A stretch of 64,000 nucleotides of DNA from Streptomyces tuirus (lineage in GTDB: Bacteria; Actinomycetota; Actinomycetes; Streptomycetales; Streptomycetaceae). The notes beneath the pieces are model-generated. The model worked only from the letters and a program-made list of their open reading frames with translations. It had not been told where the DNA came from and did no database searches. The stretch spans positions 2,732,501 through 2,796,500 of the forward strand of contig JAGTPG010000002.1 in NCBI GenBank assembly GCA_018195615.1, given 5' to 3'. Made by a program: the position numbers and the translations under genes. Positions 20,345 to 28,875 of the stretch are shown here, one piece after another. Position 1 is the stretch's first letter, and every line of letters starts with the position of its first letter.

Positions 20345-21660
20345 GGCTGGACCCCCTTCAGCATCATTTCGGCGAGTTCGAGGTCGATCCCCTCGGGCCA
20401 GTCGCCTCCGGTGCGGTAGCCGCCGGAGCCGTAGTCGCCGGAGCCGTAGCCGGCGGTGCACACGGGCGGGCACAGCGGGTCGTCGCCGCCGGAGGGGGCC
20501 GACGGGGACGACGGCAGGCCCGGACCGCTCGGCAGCCCGGTGGGCTTCGGCACGTCCGGCACGTCCGGGAGATCCGGTACGTCGGGCAGGTCCGGCAGGT
20601 CGGGGGGCTCGGGAAGCTCGGGCCCCTGAGGGCCCCCGCCCTTCCCGCCGCCCGGCTCCTCCGTCAGGTTGCCGTAGATCCCGGCCAGATCGAGGTCCGC
20701 CGTGATGTGCAGGTTGACGTAGTCGCCCTTGATGGCGTCCACGACGTTGCGCGGGAACGGGTAAGTCGTCAGCAGCTCCAGGGAGTTGGGCAGGTTGCTG
20801 CCGGCCTTGTTGAGCTGTTGCAGGATCGGCCGCAGTTGCTCGAGGTTGGCGACCGTGTCGTCGTGCGAGGCGTTGACCACCTTGGTGCCGGTCTTGCCCA
20901 GCTTGGACAGGGCCGTGAGCATCCTGGTCAGGTCGCGGCGCTGGTCGGCCAGGACCTTCAGGGCGGGCGGCATCGCGTCGACGGCTTCGGCGATCGTCGT
21001 CTTCTCCTTGCGCAGCCGTTCGGCCAGCCGGTCCACGGCCTTCAGCGCGCGGACGATGTCCTGGCGCTGGTCGTCCAGGCCGCCGATGAAGGTGTCGAGC
21101 TCCTTGAGCAGGGACCTGACCCGGTTCTCGCGGCCCTCCAGGGCCTTGTTCAGCTCCGTGGTGATCGTCTTGAGCTGGGCAACGCCGCCGCCGTTGAGCA
21201 GGGCGGACAGCGCGGACAGCACCTCCTCGACCTCGGGGTTGCGGCCGCTGCGGGACAGGGGGATCACATCACCGTCGCGGAGCCGGCCTACCGGCGTCCT
21301 TTCCGGCGGCCCGGACAGCGCCACGTACTTCTCGCCGAGCATGCTGGTCTGCCGCAGCTCGGCGACGGCGTTGGCGGGCAGCTTCACCGAGTCGGCGACC
21401 CGGAGGCGGACCCTCGCGTGCCAGCCCTCCAGCTCGACCTTCTCCACCGCGCCCACGGTGACGTTGTCGACCTTGACCGCCGACTGCGGAACCAGGTCGA
21501 GGACGTCGCGGAACTCGACGGTGACGTGGTAGGCGTGGCCGTCGGCGGCGGCTCCGCCGGGGAGCGGGACGTCGTACCAGCCGTTGAACTCGCAGCCGGA
21601 CAGGAGCAGCGTCCCGACGGCCGCCCACGCGACCGCCCCGACCTTGCGCGGTGGCCTCAT
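20341..21660 (-). CDS. mceE: MceE-type lipoprotein
   Basis: This 439-residue Mce lipoprotein has a signal peptide ending in the lipobox LLLSGC, so it is predicted to be lipid-anchored on the outer face of the membrane, as MceE proteins are. The MlaD domain contains VDNVTVGAVEKVELEG and TSMLGEKYVALSG, followed by a long alpha-helical region. The tail from about residue 340 is an unusual Pro-Asp-rich repeat (LPDLPDVPDLPDVPDVP) and then Ser/Gly/Tyr-rich sequence with two cysteines (CPPVC). The ATG overlaps the mceD stop as ATGA. The same kind of DVPDVP repeat occurs in the sigma-factor tail upstream. Confidence 0.88.
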   Translation of the reverse strand: MRPPRKVGAVAWAAVGTLLLSGCEFNGWYDVPLPGGAAADGHAYHVTVEFRDVLDLVPQSAVKVDNVTVGAVEKVELEGWHARVRLRVADSVKLPANAVAELRQTSMLGEKYVALSGPPERTPVGRLRDGDVIPLSRSGRNPEVEEVLSALSALLNGGGVAQLKTITTELNKALEGRENRVRSLLKELDTFIGGLDDQRQDIVRALKAVDRLAERLRKEKTTIAEAVDAMPPALKVLADQRRDLTRMLTALSKLGKTGTKVVNASHDDTVANLEQLRPILQQLNKAGSNLPNSLELLTTYPFPRNVVDAIKGDYVNLHITADLDLAGIYGNLTEEPGGGKGGGPQGPELPEPPDLPDLPDVPDLPDVPDVPKPTGLPSGPGLPSSPSAPSGGDDPLCPPVCTAGYGSGDYGSGGYRTGGDWPEGIDLELAEMMLKGVQP

Positions 21661-22781
21661 GCGCTCGCCCCCAGGATTCCGCCGAGGGTGCGGTCGACCG
21701 TGCCGGTGACCGCGGTACCCCGGGGCACTTCGGGCACTTCGGGCAGGGAGTCGAAGAGGTCCCTCAGGTCCCGGCAGTCGGTCTTCTCCCCGGTCGTCTT
21801 CAGGATCGAGCACAGCAGGGACGCCGGATCCTGGGGACGGTCGGGGTTGTTGCGGGTGTCGAGGGTGCCCGCGGAGGGGTTGTAGGCGTTGTTCAGGTTC
21901 GACATACCCGTCGGCGCGACCTCCAGCAGCTCCTCCAGTGCCGCCCGTTGGGTGACGAGCACCTTGGTCACCTTGCTCAGGCCTTCCACGTTCGAGGTCA
22001 GCGACTTCTTGTTCTTCTTCACGAAGGCGGACACGTCTCCGAGCGCCGTGCCGAGGTTCTTCAGCGCCGCCGCCAGGTCCTTTCGCTCGCCCGCGAGTTG
22101 CTCGGCGACCTTGGCGAGGCTGCTGTTGAACGACCGCACGCTCTTGTCGTCCGCCGCCAGCGCCGCCGTGAACACCTGGAGGTTGCGGACCGTGCCGAAC
22201 AGGTCCGTGCGGCCGTCGGAAAGGGTCGTGACCGCCTCCGAGAGGTCCTCGACCATCTGGTGGAGGTTCTGGCCCTGGCCGTCGAGGTTGTCGGCGCTGA
22301 CGCCGAGCAGCCGGGACAGGGCGCCGTCCTGGTTGGCGCCCTCGGGGCCGAGCGCCTCGGCCGTGGTGTGCAGGCTGTCGAAGACGCGGTCCAGTTCGAC
22401 CGGCACGGCCGTACGCGACTCGGGGATCTCGTCCCCGTCCCGCAGCACCGGACCGCTCCGGTACACCGGCAGCAGCTGCACGTAACGGTCGCTGACCACC
22501 GAGGAGTTGATGATCGCGGCCTGCGCGTCCGCCGGGACCTTGCGGCCGGAGTCGTACTCCAGCTCCACCCGCACCCGGCCGCCCTCCGGCGTGATCTTCT
22601 TGACCTCGCCGATCCGCACGCCCAGCACGCGGACGTCGGAGCCGGGGTAGATGCCGACGGTGCGGGGGAAGTACGCCGTGACGCGGGCCGGCTCGGTCCG
22701 GGGCCACAGGACGTAGGTGAGCGCGGTGACCAGGGCCAGGGCGGCCAGCAGGGCCAGGTGCTTCTTACGACGGTTGCTCAC
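21657..22781 (-). CDS. mceD: MceD-type MlaD-domain protein
   Basis: This Mce-family subunit of 374 residues has an N-terminal membrane anchor (HLALLAALALVTALTYVLW), an MlaD domain (YPGSDVRVLGVRIGEVKKI, NSSVVSDRYVQLLP), and a helical region that in Mce proteins builds the tunnel. The GTG start at 22781 overlaps the mceC stop (GTGA). The C-terminus has Asn/Pro-rich sequence with a Cys pair (LLCSILKTTGEKTDC), possibly a disulfide outside the cell. No frame disruption is seen. Confidence 0.88.
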   Translation of the reverse strand: MSNRRKKHLALLAALALVTALTYVLWPRTEPARVTAYFPRTVGIYPGSDVRVLGVRIGEVKKITPEGGRVRVELEYDSGRKVPADAQAAIINSSVVSDRYVQLLPVYRSGPVLRDGDEIPESRTAVPVELDRVFDSLHTTAEALGPEGANQDGALSRLLGVSADNLDGQGQNLHQMVEDLSEAVTTLSDGRTDLFGTVRNLQVFTAALAADDKSVRSFNSSLAKVAEQLAGERKDLAAALKNLGTALGDVSAFVKKNKKSLTSNVEGLSKVTKVLVTQRAALEELLEVAPTGMSNLNNAYNPSAGTLDTRNNPDRPQDPASLLCSILKTTGEKTDCRDLRDLFDSLPEVPEVPRGTAVTGTVDRTLGGILGASA

Positions 22782-23944
22782 TGCGCGCCTCCCGTCCGCG
22801 TTCGCGGCACCACCGGTGCGGCGACCAGGTTCTGGACGTAGGAGTCGAACCAGCGGCCGTTGCCGAGGGTGTTGGTGAAGACCCGCACGTAGGGCGCCAG
22901 AAGCTTGATGCTCCGGTCGAGGCTGGACTGGTTCCGTTCGAGCATCTCCACCACGCGGTTCAGGCCCTTGAGCGCGGGCCCGATCTCCTTCTCGTTGTCC
23001 TGGACCAGGCCGGAGAGCTGGATGCCGAGCGCGGCGGAGGTCTTCAGCAGCTTGTGGATCGCCGCACGCCGCTTGCTGATCTCCCGGAACAGCTTGTCGC
23101 CGTCCTCGACCAGGGCGGTGAAGTCGCCGGAGCGGTCGGCGAGTACGCCCGTCACGCCGTTCGCGTGGTCGAGGAGTTCCTTGAGGGCCTTGTCTCGTGA
23201 GGCGACCGTCCGGGAGATCCGGGACAGGCCCTTGATGGACGCACGTACCTCTTCCGGTGAGTCCTCGAAGGTCGTCGAGATGGTGTCCAGCGCCTTCGCC
23301 AGCCGGTCGGTGTCGACCTTCTCCGTCGTGGTGGTGAGATCGCTGAACGCCTGCACGACGTCGTACGGGGGGACGGTCCGCTTCAGCGGGATCTCGCTGC
23401 CGGGTTCCAGCCGGCCCCGCCCCTTGGGGTGCAGGGCGAGGTACTTCGCGCCGAGGATCGTCTTGACCCGGATCGACGCGCCGGTCCCGGTGCCGAACGC
23501 CGGCTCGCCCTTGATCTTGAAGGTGACCTTGACGTGGTCGCCGTCCAGGTCGACCTCCTCGACCTTGCCGACCTTGACCCCGGCGATCCGCACCTCGTCG
23601 CCCGGCCTGAGACCGCCCGCCTCCGCGAAGGCGGCGCTGTACGTCTCACCGTCGCCGATCACCGGCAGGCGGTCGGCGTTGAACGCGGCCACGGTCAGCA
23701 GCGCGAGGACGGTGAGTCCGACGACGCCGATGACGACGGGGTTGCGCTCGCGGAAGGGGCCGAGGTGCGGGCGGCGGAGCCGTATCCTAGGCAGCTTCGG
23801 CGGGTCGATACGGACCTTGATCAGCGGCTGTGGACGCGGCTTGCGGCGCGGCAGGAGCCGTACCTTCGGCAGGCGCACGCGTGGCAGCTTCGGCGGCTCC
23901 ACCCGCACCTTGACCAGCGGCTCCGGGCGGCGCTTGCGGCTCAT
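22778..23944 (-). CDS. mceC: MceC-type MlaD-domain protein with basic N-terminal extension
   Basis: This 388-residue Mce subunit starts at 23944 (MSRKRRPEPLVKV), with ATGA overlap to mceB. Before the membrane helix (VVIGVVGLTVLALLTVAAF) lies an unusual 75-residue cytoplasmic extension. It consists of two near-copies of a basic Pro/Arg/Leu repeat (PLVKVRVEPPKLPRVRLPK and PLIKVRIDPPKLPRIRLRR). The MlaD domain shows GLRPGDEVRIAGVKVGKVEEV and LGAKYLALHP. The duplicated basic segment could bind the ATPase or acidic lipids (inference). Confidence 0.87.
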   Translation of the reverse strand: MSRKRRPEPLVKVRVEPPKLPRVRLPKVRLLPRRKPRPQPLIKVRIDPPKLPRIRLRRPHLGPFRERNPVVIGVVGLTVLALLTVAAFNADRLPVIGDGETYSAAFAEAGGLRPGDEVRIAGVKVGKVEEVDLDGDHVKVTFKIKGEPAFGTGTGASIRVKTILGAKYLALHPKGRGRLEPGSEIPLKRTVPPYDVVQAFSDLTTTTEKVDTDRLAKALDTISTTFEDSPEEVRASIKGLSRISRTVASRDKALKELLDHANGVTGVLADRSGDFTALVEDGDKLFREISKRRAAIHKLLKTSAALGIQLSGLVQDNEKEIGPALKGLNRVVEMLERNQSSLDRSIKLLAPYVRVFTNTLGNGRWFDSYVQNLVAAPVVPRTRTGGAQ

Positions 23945-24978
23945 GCCCCGCACCTCGCCCTCGCCACGTGCATCTCGGGCGTGAGCACCTGCTTCGTCTT
24001 CGGCAGCACGATCCGGCCGTCGAAGTCGCACAGGTAGAAGTTGAACCACGAGCCGTAGGACGCCGTCCCCGTCAGCTCGTTCAGCTTGTTCGGCAGCCGC
24101 TTCAGCACGCCCTCCACGGTCTTCTCGTTGTCGTTCAGCGTTCCGGTGAGTTCGGTCAGTTCCGCGATGTCGTCCTTGAGCGGCGGACGCGCGTCCTTCA
24201 GCAGGCCCGAGGTGGCCTCCGTCAGATCGCCGATGCTCACCAGCGACTCCCCGATGGGCTTGCGGTCGGCGGACAGGCCCGAGATGACGCGGCGCAGCTG
24301 CTTGAGCAGTCCGGAGAATCGGGTGCCGCGCTTGTCGAGCGTCTCCAGCACGGTGTTGAGGTTGTCGATCACCGAGCCGATCAGCTTGTCGCGGCCGGCC
24401 AGCGTCGTGGTGAGCGACGCGGTGTGCGTCAGGAGGCTGTCGACGGTGCCGCCCTCGCCCTGGAGGGTCTTGATGATCTCGGTGGCGAGCTGGTTGACGT
24501 CCTTCGGGCTGAGCGCGGCGAACAGTGGCTTGAAGCCGTTCAGCAGCGCGTTCAGGTCGAGGGCGGGCTGGGTGCGCGCGAGCGGGATCGTGCCGCCGGG
24601 GCGCAGCCGGGTGCCGTCGCCGGCGCCCTCGGTCAGCGCGACGTACCGCTGCCCGACCAGGTTGCGGTAGCGGATGACGGCGCCCGTGCTGGTGAGCAGC
24701 GGCCTGTCCTGGCTGACCGTGAAGGTGACCTCGGCCAGCGTCCGGTCCTTGATCCGGATGCCCTCGACCTCGCCGACCCGCACTCCGGCCACCCGGATGT
24801 CGTCGCCCTCCTCCAGGCCGGTGACGTCGCTGAAGACCGCGCGGTACTCACGCTCGGGGGTGAAGGAGATGTTCACGATGGTGGCGGCGAGCAGGGCCGT
24901 GGCCAGCACCGTCACCAGCGCGAAGAGACTGAACTTGATCAGCGGGGCGGCGGTCTGCCGGGCTCCTGTGGTGCTCAT
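23941..24978 (-). CDS. mceB: MceB-type MlaD-domain protein
   Basis: This 345-residue Mce subunit has an N-terminal membrane helix (FSLFALVTVLATALLAATIV), an MlaD domain (EGDDIRVAGVRVGEVEGI, NLVGQRYVALTEG) and a long alpha-helical segment. Near the C-terminus is the aromatic stretch GSWFNFYLCDFDGRIVLP, typical of Mce proteins. The ATG at 24978 overlaps the mceA stop as ATGA. The gene is intact. It is predicted to form, with MceA and MceC-F, one hetero-hexameric lipid conduit. Confidence 0.88.
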   Translation of the reverse strand: MSTTGARQTAAPLIKFSLFALVTVLATALLAATIVNISFTPEREYRAVFSDVTGLEEGDDIRVAGVRVGEVEGIRIKDRTLAEVTFTVSQDRPLLTSTGAVIRYRNLVGQRYVALTEGAGDGTRLRPGGTIPLARTQPALDLNALLNGFKPLFAALSPKDVNQLATEIIKTLQGEGGTVDSLLTHTASLTTTLAGRDKLIGSVIDNLNTVLETLDKRGTRFSGLLKQLRRVISGLSADRKPIGESLVSIGDLTEATSGLLKDARPPLKDDIAELTELTGTLNDNEKTVEGVLKRLPNKLNELTGTASYGSWFNFYLCDFDGRIVLPKTKQVLTPEMHVARARCGA

Positions 24979-26216
24979 GCGACGCTCACCGCCGTCCCGC
25001 GCGCCATCGGCCCGAACAGCAGCGTCGCGACCGGCGGCACCTCGTCGGCGGTCACGCCCAGCACCGGCGCCACGAGCGAGCCGACGGCCCGCTGCTCGGC
25101 CCGGGTGGCGGAGACGCCGAGCGGGCCGCCCGCGGCCGTACCCGGCTTCTTGGAACCGTCATCGAGGTGGGCGCCGGGCGCCGGCACCGGAGGATGCGGC
25201 AGATCACGGCAGTTCGGGCCCGACCGCTCGCCGTAGCGCGGTTCCTCACCCGGTTCGTACGCACCCTGCGGTCGTACGACCTCCAGCGTGATGTGCATCT
25301 TGCCGCCCCGGAACGCCTCCTCGGACGCCTTCTCCTGCCGGACCAGGCCGGCCAGCAGGCAGGGGTACTGGGGGGAGTAGCGGGCGAACAGCTCCAGTGT
25401 GGGGCGGGAGACCTGGCCGAGGGTGATCAGCCGGTCGCCGTTGGCGTCGAGGAAGTCCTCGGCGGTGCCCGCGACGGTCGCCGTGGACTTCAGCGCCGCC
25501 GCCAGCCGGTCCTTCTGCTCGGTGATCGTGCGGCTGGTGGTGACGGTGTTGCGCAGGATCTCCATCAGGTCGGGCGCCGCGTCGCCGTAGACCGCGGCGA
25601 CGTCGGCGAAGCGTGCGATGTCCTCTTTCAGGGACGGCAGGTGCGGGTTGAGGCGGCGCAGGTAGGCCTCCAGTTGCGTGAGGTTGTCGCCGATCCGCTC
25701 GCCGCGGCCGTCGAGGGCGGTGGCGAACGCGGAGAGCGTGGCGTTGAGCTTGCCGGGCTGCACGGTCCGCAGCAGCGGCAGCAGGTCGTTCATCAGCTGC
25801 TGGAGCTCGATGCCGACGCGGGTGCGGTCCTGGGTGATGACGTCCCCGGCGCGGATGGGGCGGGCGGACGAGCCGGCGGGCGGGACCAGGTCGACGTACT
25901 TCTCGCCGAACAGCGTCTTGGGCAGCAGGCGCGCGTGCACGTCGGACGGAATGTGGGCGACGTGCTCGGGCTTGAGCGCGATGTCGAGCGTCGCCTTGGT
26001 CCCGTCGGCCCGCACCTCGCGCACCTCGCCGACCAGCAGCCCGCGCAGCTTGACGTCGGCCCTCGGGTCGAGCTGGTTGCCGAGGCTGTCGGCCTCCAGC
26101 GTGATCCGCACGACCGGCGTGAACACCTGCTGGTAGACAGCGACGGACAGGGACAGCAGCAGCGCGAGCACGGCGATGAAGACGACGCCGTACAACCGCA
26201 GTCTCAGCACCCTCAT
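24975..26216 (-). CDS. mceA: MceA-type MlaD-domain protein
   Basis: This is the first Mce subunit of the operon, 413 residues. The start ATG at 26216 is 8 bases after the YrbE1B stop. It has an N-terminal anchor (LRLYGVVFIAVLALLLSLSV) and an MlaD domain with DVKLRGLLVGEVREVRADG and KTLFGEKYVDLVPP. The helical region ends with SPQYPCLLAGL, and a Pro-rich tail ends in VATLLFGPMARG, which is common in actinobacterial MceA. The gene is intact. Confidence 0.88.
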   Translation of the reverse strand: MRVLRLRLYGVVFIAVLALLLSLSVAVYQQVFTPVVRITLEADSLGNQLDPRADVKLRGLLVGEVREVRADGTKATLDIALKPEHVAHIPSDVHARLLPKTLFGEKYVDLVPPAGSSARPIRAGDVITQDRTRVGIELQQLMNDLLPLLRTVQPGKLNATLSAFATALDGRGERIGDNLTQLEAYLRRLNPHLPSLKEDIARFADVAAVYGDAAPDLMEILRNTVTTSRTITEQKDRLAAALKSTATVAGTAEDFLDANGDRLITLGQVSRPTLELFARYSPQYPCLLAGLVRQEKASEEAFRGGKMHITLEVVRPQGAYEPGEEPRYGERSGPNCRDLPHPPVPAPGAHLDDGSKKPGTAAGGPLGVSATRAEQRAVGSLVAPVLGVTADEVPPVATLLFGPMARGTAVSVA

Positions 26217-26224
26217 ACGCCGGC

Positions 26225-27028
26225 TCACCCCGCGATCCGTACGGTCGTGCTGGCGCCCCAGATCGCCAGCGACAGGAAGAAGTCCAGGACGTTGATCGCC
26301 ACGATCGAGGTACGCACCGCGCGGCCCACCGCGACGCCGACGCCCGCCGGGCCGCCGCTCGCGTAGTAGCCGTAGAAGCAGTGCACCAGGATGATCAGGA
26401 CGGCGAAGACCAGCACCTTCCCGAAGGACCACAGGACGTCCACCGGTGGCAGGTACTGCTGGAAGTAGTGGTCGTACGTGCCCGTGGACTGCCCGTAGTA
26501 GCCGGTGGTGATGGTGCGCGCCGCCAGGTAGGAGGACAGCAGACCGATCACGTACAGCGGGATGACGGCCACGAACCCGGCGATCATCCGCGTCGTCACC
26601 AGGAACGGCAGCGAGGGCACGCCCATGACCTCCAGCGCGTCGGTCTCCTCACTGATCCGCATCGCGCCGAGCTGGGCGGTGAACCCGGCGCCGACGGTCG
26701 CGGAGAGCGCGAGCCCGGCCACCAGCGGGGCGATCTCACGGGTGTTGAAGTACGCCGAGAGGAACGCCACGAAGTTGGAGGTGCCCAGCTGGTTGAGCGC
26801 GGCGTACCCCTGCAACCCCACTTCCGTGCCGGTGAAGAACGACAGGAAGGCGATCACCCCGACCGTGCCGCCCACGACGGCGAGCGCGCCCCGGCCGAAG
26901 CTCACCTCGGCGAGCAGCCGCAGGATCTCCTTCTTGTAGCGGCGCAGGGTGCGGCCGGTCCAGGCCAGTGACCGCCCGTAGAAGGACAGCTGGGCACCCA
27001 GCTCCTCCAGACGACTCAGCAGCGCCAT
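26225..27028 (-). CDS. yrbE1B: MlaE/YrbE-family ABC permease, second copy
   Basis: This 267-residue integral membrane permease of the MlaE family is the partner of YrbE1A in the Mce lipid importer. About five to six membrane helices are visible, with the family signature ALSATVGAGFTAQLGAMRISEETDALEVMGV. The ATG at 27028 follows GAGGC with 3 bases after the upstream stop, so it is probably translationally coupled. The C-terminal helix (TSIVAINVLDFFLSLAIWG) is typical. It is intact. Confidence 0.9.
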   Translation of the reverse strand: MALLSRLEELGAQLSFYGRSLAWTGRTLRRYKKEILRLLAEVSFGRGALAVVGGTVGVIAFLSFFTGTEVGLQGYAALNQLGTSNFVAFLSAYFNTREIAPLVAGLALSATVGAGFTAQLGAMRISEETDALEVMGVPSLPFLVTTRMIAGFVAVIPLYVIGLLSSYLAARTITTGYYGQSTGTYDHYFQQYLPPVDVLWSFGKVLVFAVLIILVHCFYGYYASGGPAGVGVAVGRAVRTSIVAINVLDFFLSLAIWGASTTVRIAG

Positions 27029-27031
27029 GCC

Positions 27032-27801
27032 TCAGCCCCTCTGCGGAACGACTTGGAAGTACACGGCGGTCATCACGAAGTTCGTCACGAACAGCAACAT
27101 GAAGGTGATCACCACCGACTGGTTCACCGCGTCGCCCACCCCCTTGGGTCCGCCCTTCGCGGTCAGTCCCTTGTAGGAGGCGACGATCCCGGCGATCGCG
27201 CCGAACACCAGCGCCTTGACCTCCGCCGCCCACAGGTCGGAAAGCTGGGCGAGTGTGGTGAAGGAGGCCAGGTAGGCGCCCGGAGTGCCGTTCTGGAGAA
27301 CGACGTTGAAGAAGTAGCCGCCCGCGACACCGACCACCGACACCAGGCCGTTGAGCAGCACCGCCACCAGCATCGACGCCAGCACGCGGGGAACGACGAG
27401 CCGGTGGATGGGGTCGATGCCCAGCACCTGCATCGCGTCGATCTCGTCGCGGATCTTCCGCGCCCCGAGGTCGGCGCAGATCGCCGTGCCACCGGCGCCC
27501 GCGATGAGCAGCGCGGTGACGATCGGCGAGGCCTCGCGCAGCACGGCGAGCACGGAGGCGGCTCCGGCGAAGGACTGGGCGCCGAGCTGCCGGGTCAGGC
27601 TGCCGATCTGGAGCGCGATGACCGCGCCGAAGGGGATGGAGACCAGGGCCGTCGGCAGGATCGTCACGCTCGCGACGAACCACGCCTGCTGGATGAACTC
27701 CCGGGCCTGGAAGGGCCGTCGGGGATCGTGCGGACGACGTCCAGCGCCATCGCGAAGAGGCTGCCCGAGTGCCGCAGCGCTCCGGCCGGTGACAGGCTCA
27801 C
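27032..27801 (-). CDS. yrbE1A: MlaE/YrbE-family ABC permease, first copy (one frameshift)
   Basis: This first permease subunit of the Mce importer is about 256 residues. The GTG at 27801 overlaps the ATPase stop (GTGA) and follows GGAGG. The first 27 residues end in DVVRTIP, then one C is missing from a run at about 27721; restoring it continues as RRPFQAREFIQQAWFVASV. The core has the MlaE signature (GGTAICADLGARKIRDEIDAMQVLGI) and ends with the FVTNFVMTAVYFQ segment. Apart from the break it is well conserved. Confidence 0.86.
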
Positions 27802-28727
27802 GCGCCGGCCACCTCCTTGCGGTGCAGCGCGGCCTCGCGCCGGGCGATGGCCTGCCAGCGGGGTGGCCGGGTGATGCCCGGCCCCGGCAGCAGGCGGGGA
27901 GCCGGCTCCTGTACGCCCGCGCTGTCGTCGATCTGCGCGAGCTCCTGCTCGACCTGGGCGGCGTCCTTCTCCTCCGCCATGCCGATCGGGCCCCGCATCC
28001 GGCCGTTCAGGAACTGCCGTACGACGGGCTCGTCGCTGGTCAGCAGCTGTTCGCGCGGCCCGAACATCACCAGCTCGCGGCGGAACAGCAGCCCGATGTT
28101 GTCCGGCACCTGGCGGGCCGAGGCGATGTCGTGCGTGACGATCAGGAAGGTCGCGTCGATCTGGGCGTTGAGGTCGACGATGAGCTGATTGAGGTAGGCG
28201 ACGCGGACCGGGTCGAGGCCCGAGTCGGGCTCGTCGAACAGGATGATCTCCGGGTCGAGCACGAGCGCCCGGGCCAGCCCGGCCCGCTTCCTCATCCCGC
28301 CGGAGATCTCGCCGGGCAGCTTCCCCTCCGCGCCGATCAGCCCGACCATGTCCATCTTCTCCAGCACGATGCGCCGGATCTCGCTCTCGGACTTACGGGT
28401 GTGCTCGCGCAGCGGGAAGGCGATGTTGTCGTACAGGTTCATCGAGCCGAACAACGCGCCGTCCTGGAACAGCACGCCGAAGAGCTTCCGCACCTCGTAC
28501 AGGTCGTGCTCGCGGAGCTTGGTGATGTCCCGCCCCTGGATCGTGATCGACCCGCGCTCCGGCTTCAGCAGGCCGACGAGCGACTTGAGGAACACCGACT
28601 TGCCCGTGCCCGAGGGGCCGAGCATGACCGAGACCTCCCCGGCGGGCAGCGTCAGCGAGACGTCCTGCCAGATGACCTGGTGACCGAAGGACTTGGTCAG
28701 CCCTTCCACACAGATCTCGACACCCAT
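27798..28727 (-). CDS. Mce/Mla-type ABC transporter ATP-binding protein
   Basis: This 309-residue cytoplasmic ATPase powers the YrbE-Mce lipid importer (MceG/MlaF-like). Walker A is GPSGTGKS, the Q-loop is in FGVLFQDGALF, the signature motif is ISGGMRKRAGLARAL, Walker B is IILFDEPDSGLDP, and the switch His is in LIVTHD. The DEPDSGLDP form is characteristic of Mla/Mce ATPases. A C-terminal extension of about 65 residues beyond the NBD contains a Glu-rich helix and may interact with the membrane partners. The start at 28727 (MGVEICVEGL) is the first gene of the operon, and 28728-28875 must carry its promoter. Confidence 0.92.
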   Translation of the reverse strand: MGVEICVEGLTKSFGHQVIWQDVSLTLPAGEVSVMLGPSGTGKSVFLKSLVGLLKPERGSITIQGRDITKLREHDLYEVRKLFGVLFQDGALFGSMNLYDNIAFPLREHTRKSESEIRRIVLEKMDMVGLIGAEGKLPGEISGGMRKRAGLARALVLDPEIILFDEPDSGLDPVRVAYLNQLIVDLNAQIDATFLIVTHDIASARQVPDNIGLLFRRELVMFGPREQLLTSDEPVVRQFLNGRMRGPIGMAEEKDAAQVEQELAQIDDSAGVQEPAPRLLPGPGITRPPRWQAIARREAALHRKEVAGA

Positions 28728-28835
28728 CCGGTCCCGCCCTTCAGCCCATGTCCCTGGAGCAGCTCTGACATCTGCTCTACGGGGAGGGGCGGGGGGTCCG
28801 TCGCTCGGGGGCGGATTTTTTTCGGGCGGGTTTAC

Positions 28836-28870
28836 GGATGGGTTTCCGGATGGGTTCCGGATGGGTTTCC
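28836..28870 (+). repeat. Three tandem GGATGGGTTTCC units before the mce operon
   Basis: The units GGATGGGTTTCC, GGATGGGTTCC and GGATGGGTTTCC follow each other without gaps between the sigma-factor stop and the mce promoter region. A run of seven T (around 28816) lies just beside them, which is rare in DNA this GC-rich. The function is unknown: candidates are an operator array for the operon or slippage-generated repeats. Confidence 0.6.
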
Positions 28871-28875
28871 GGGCG

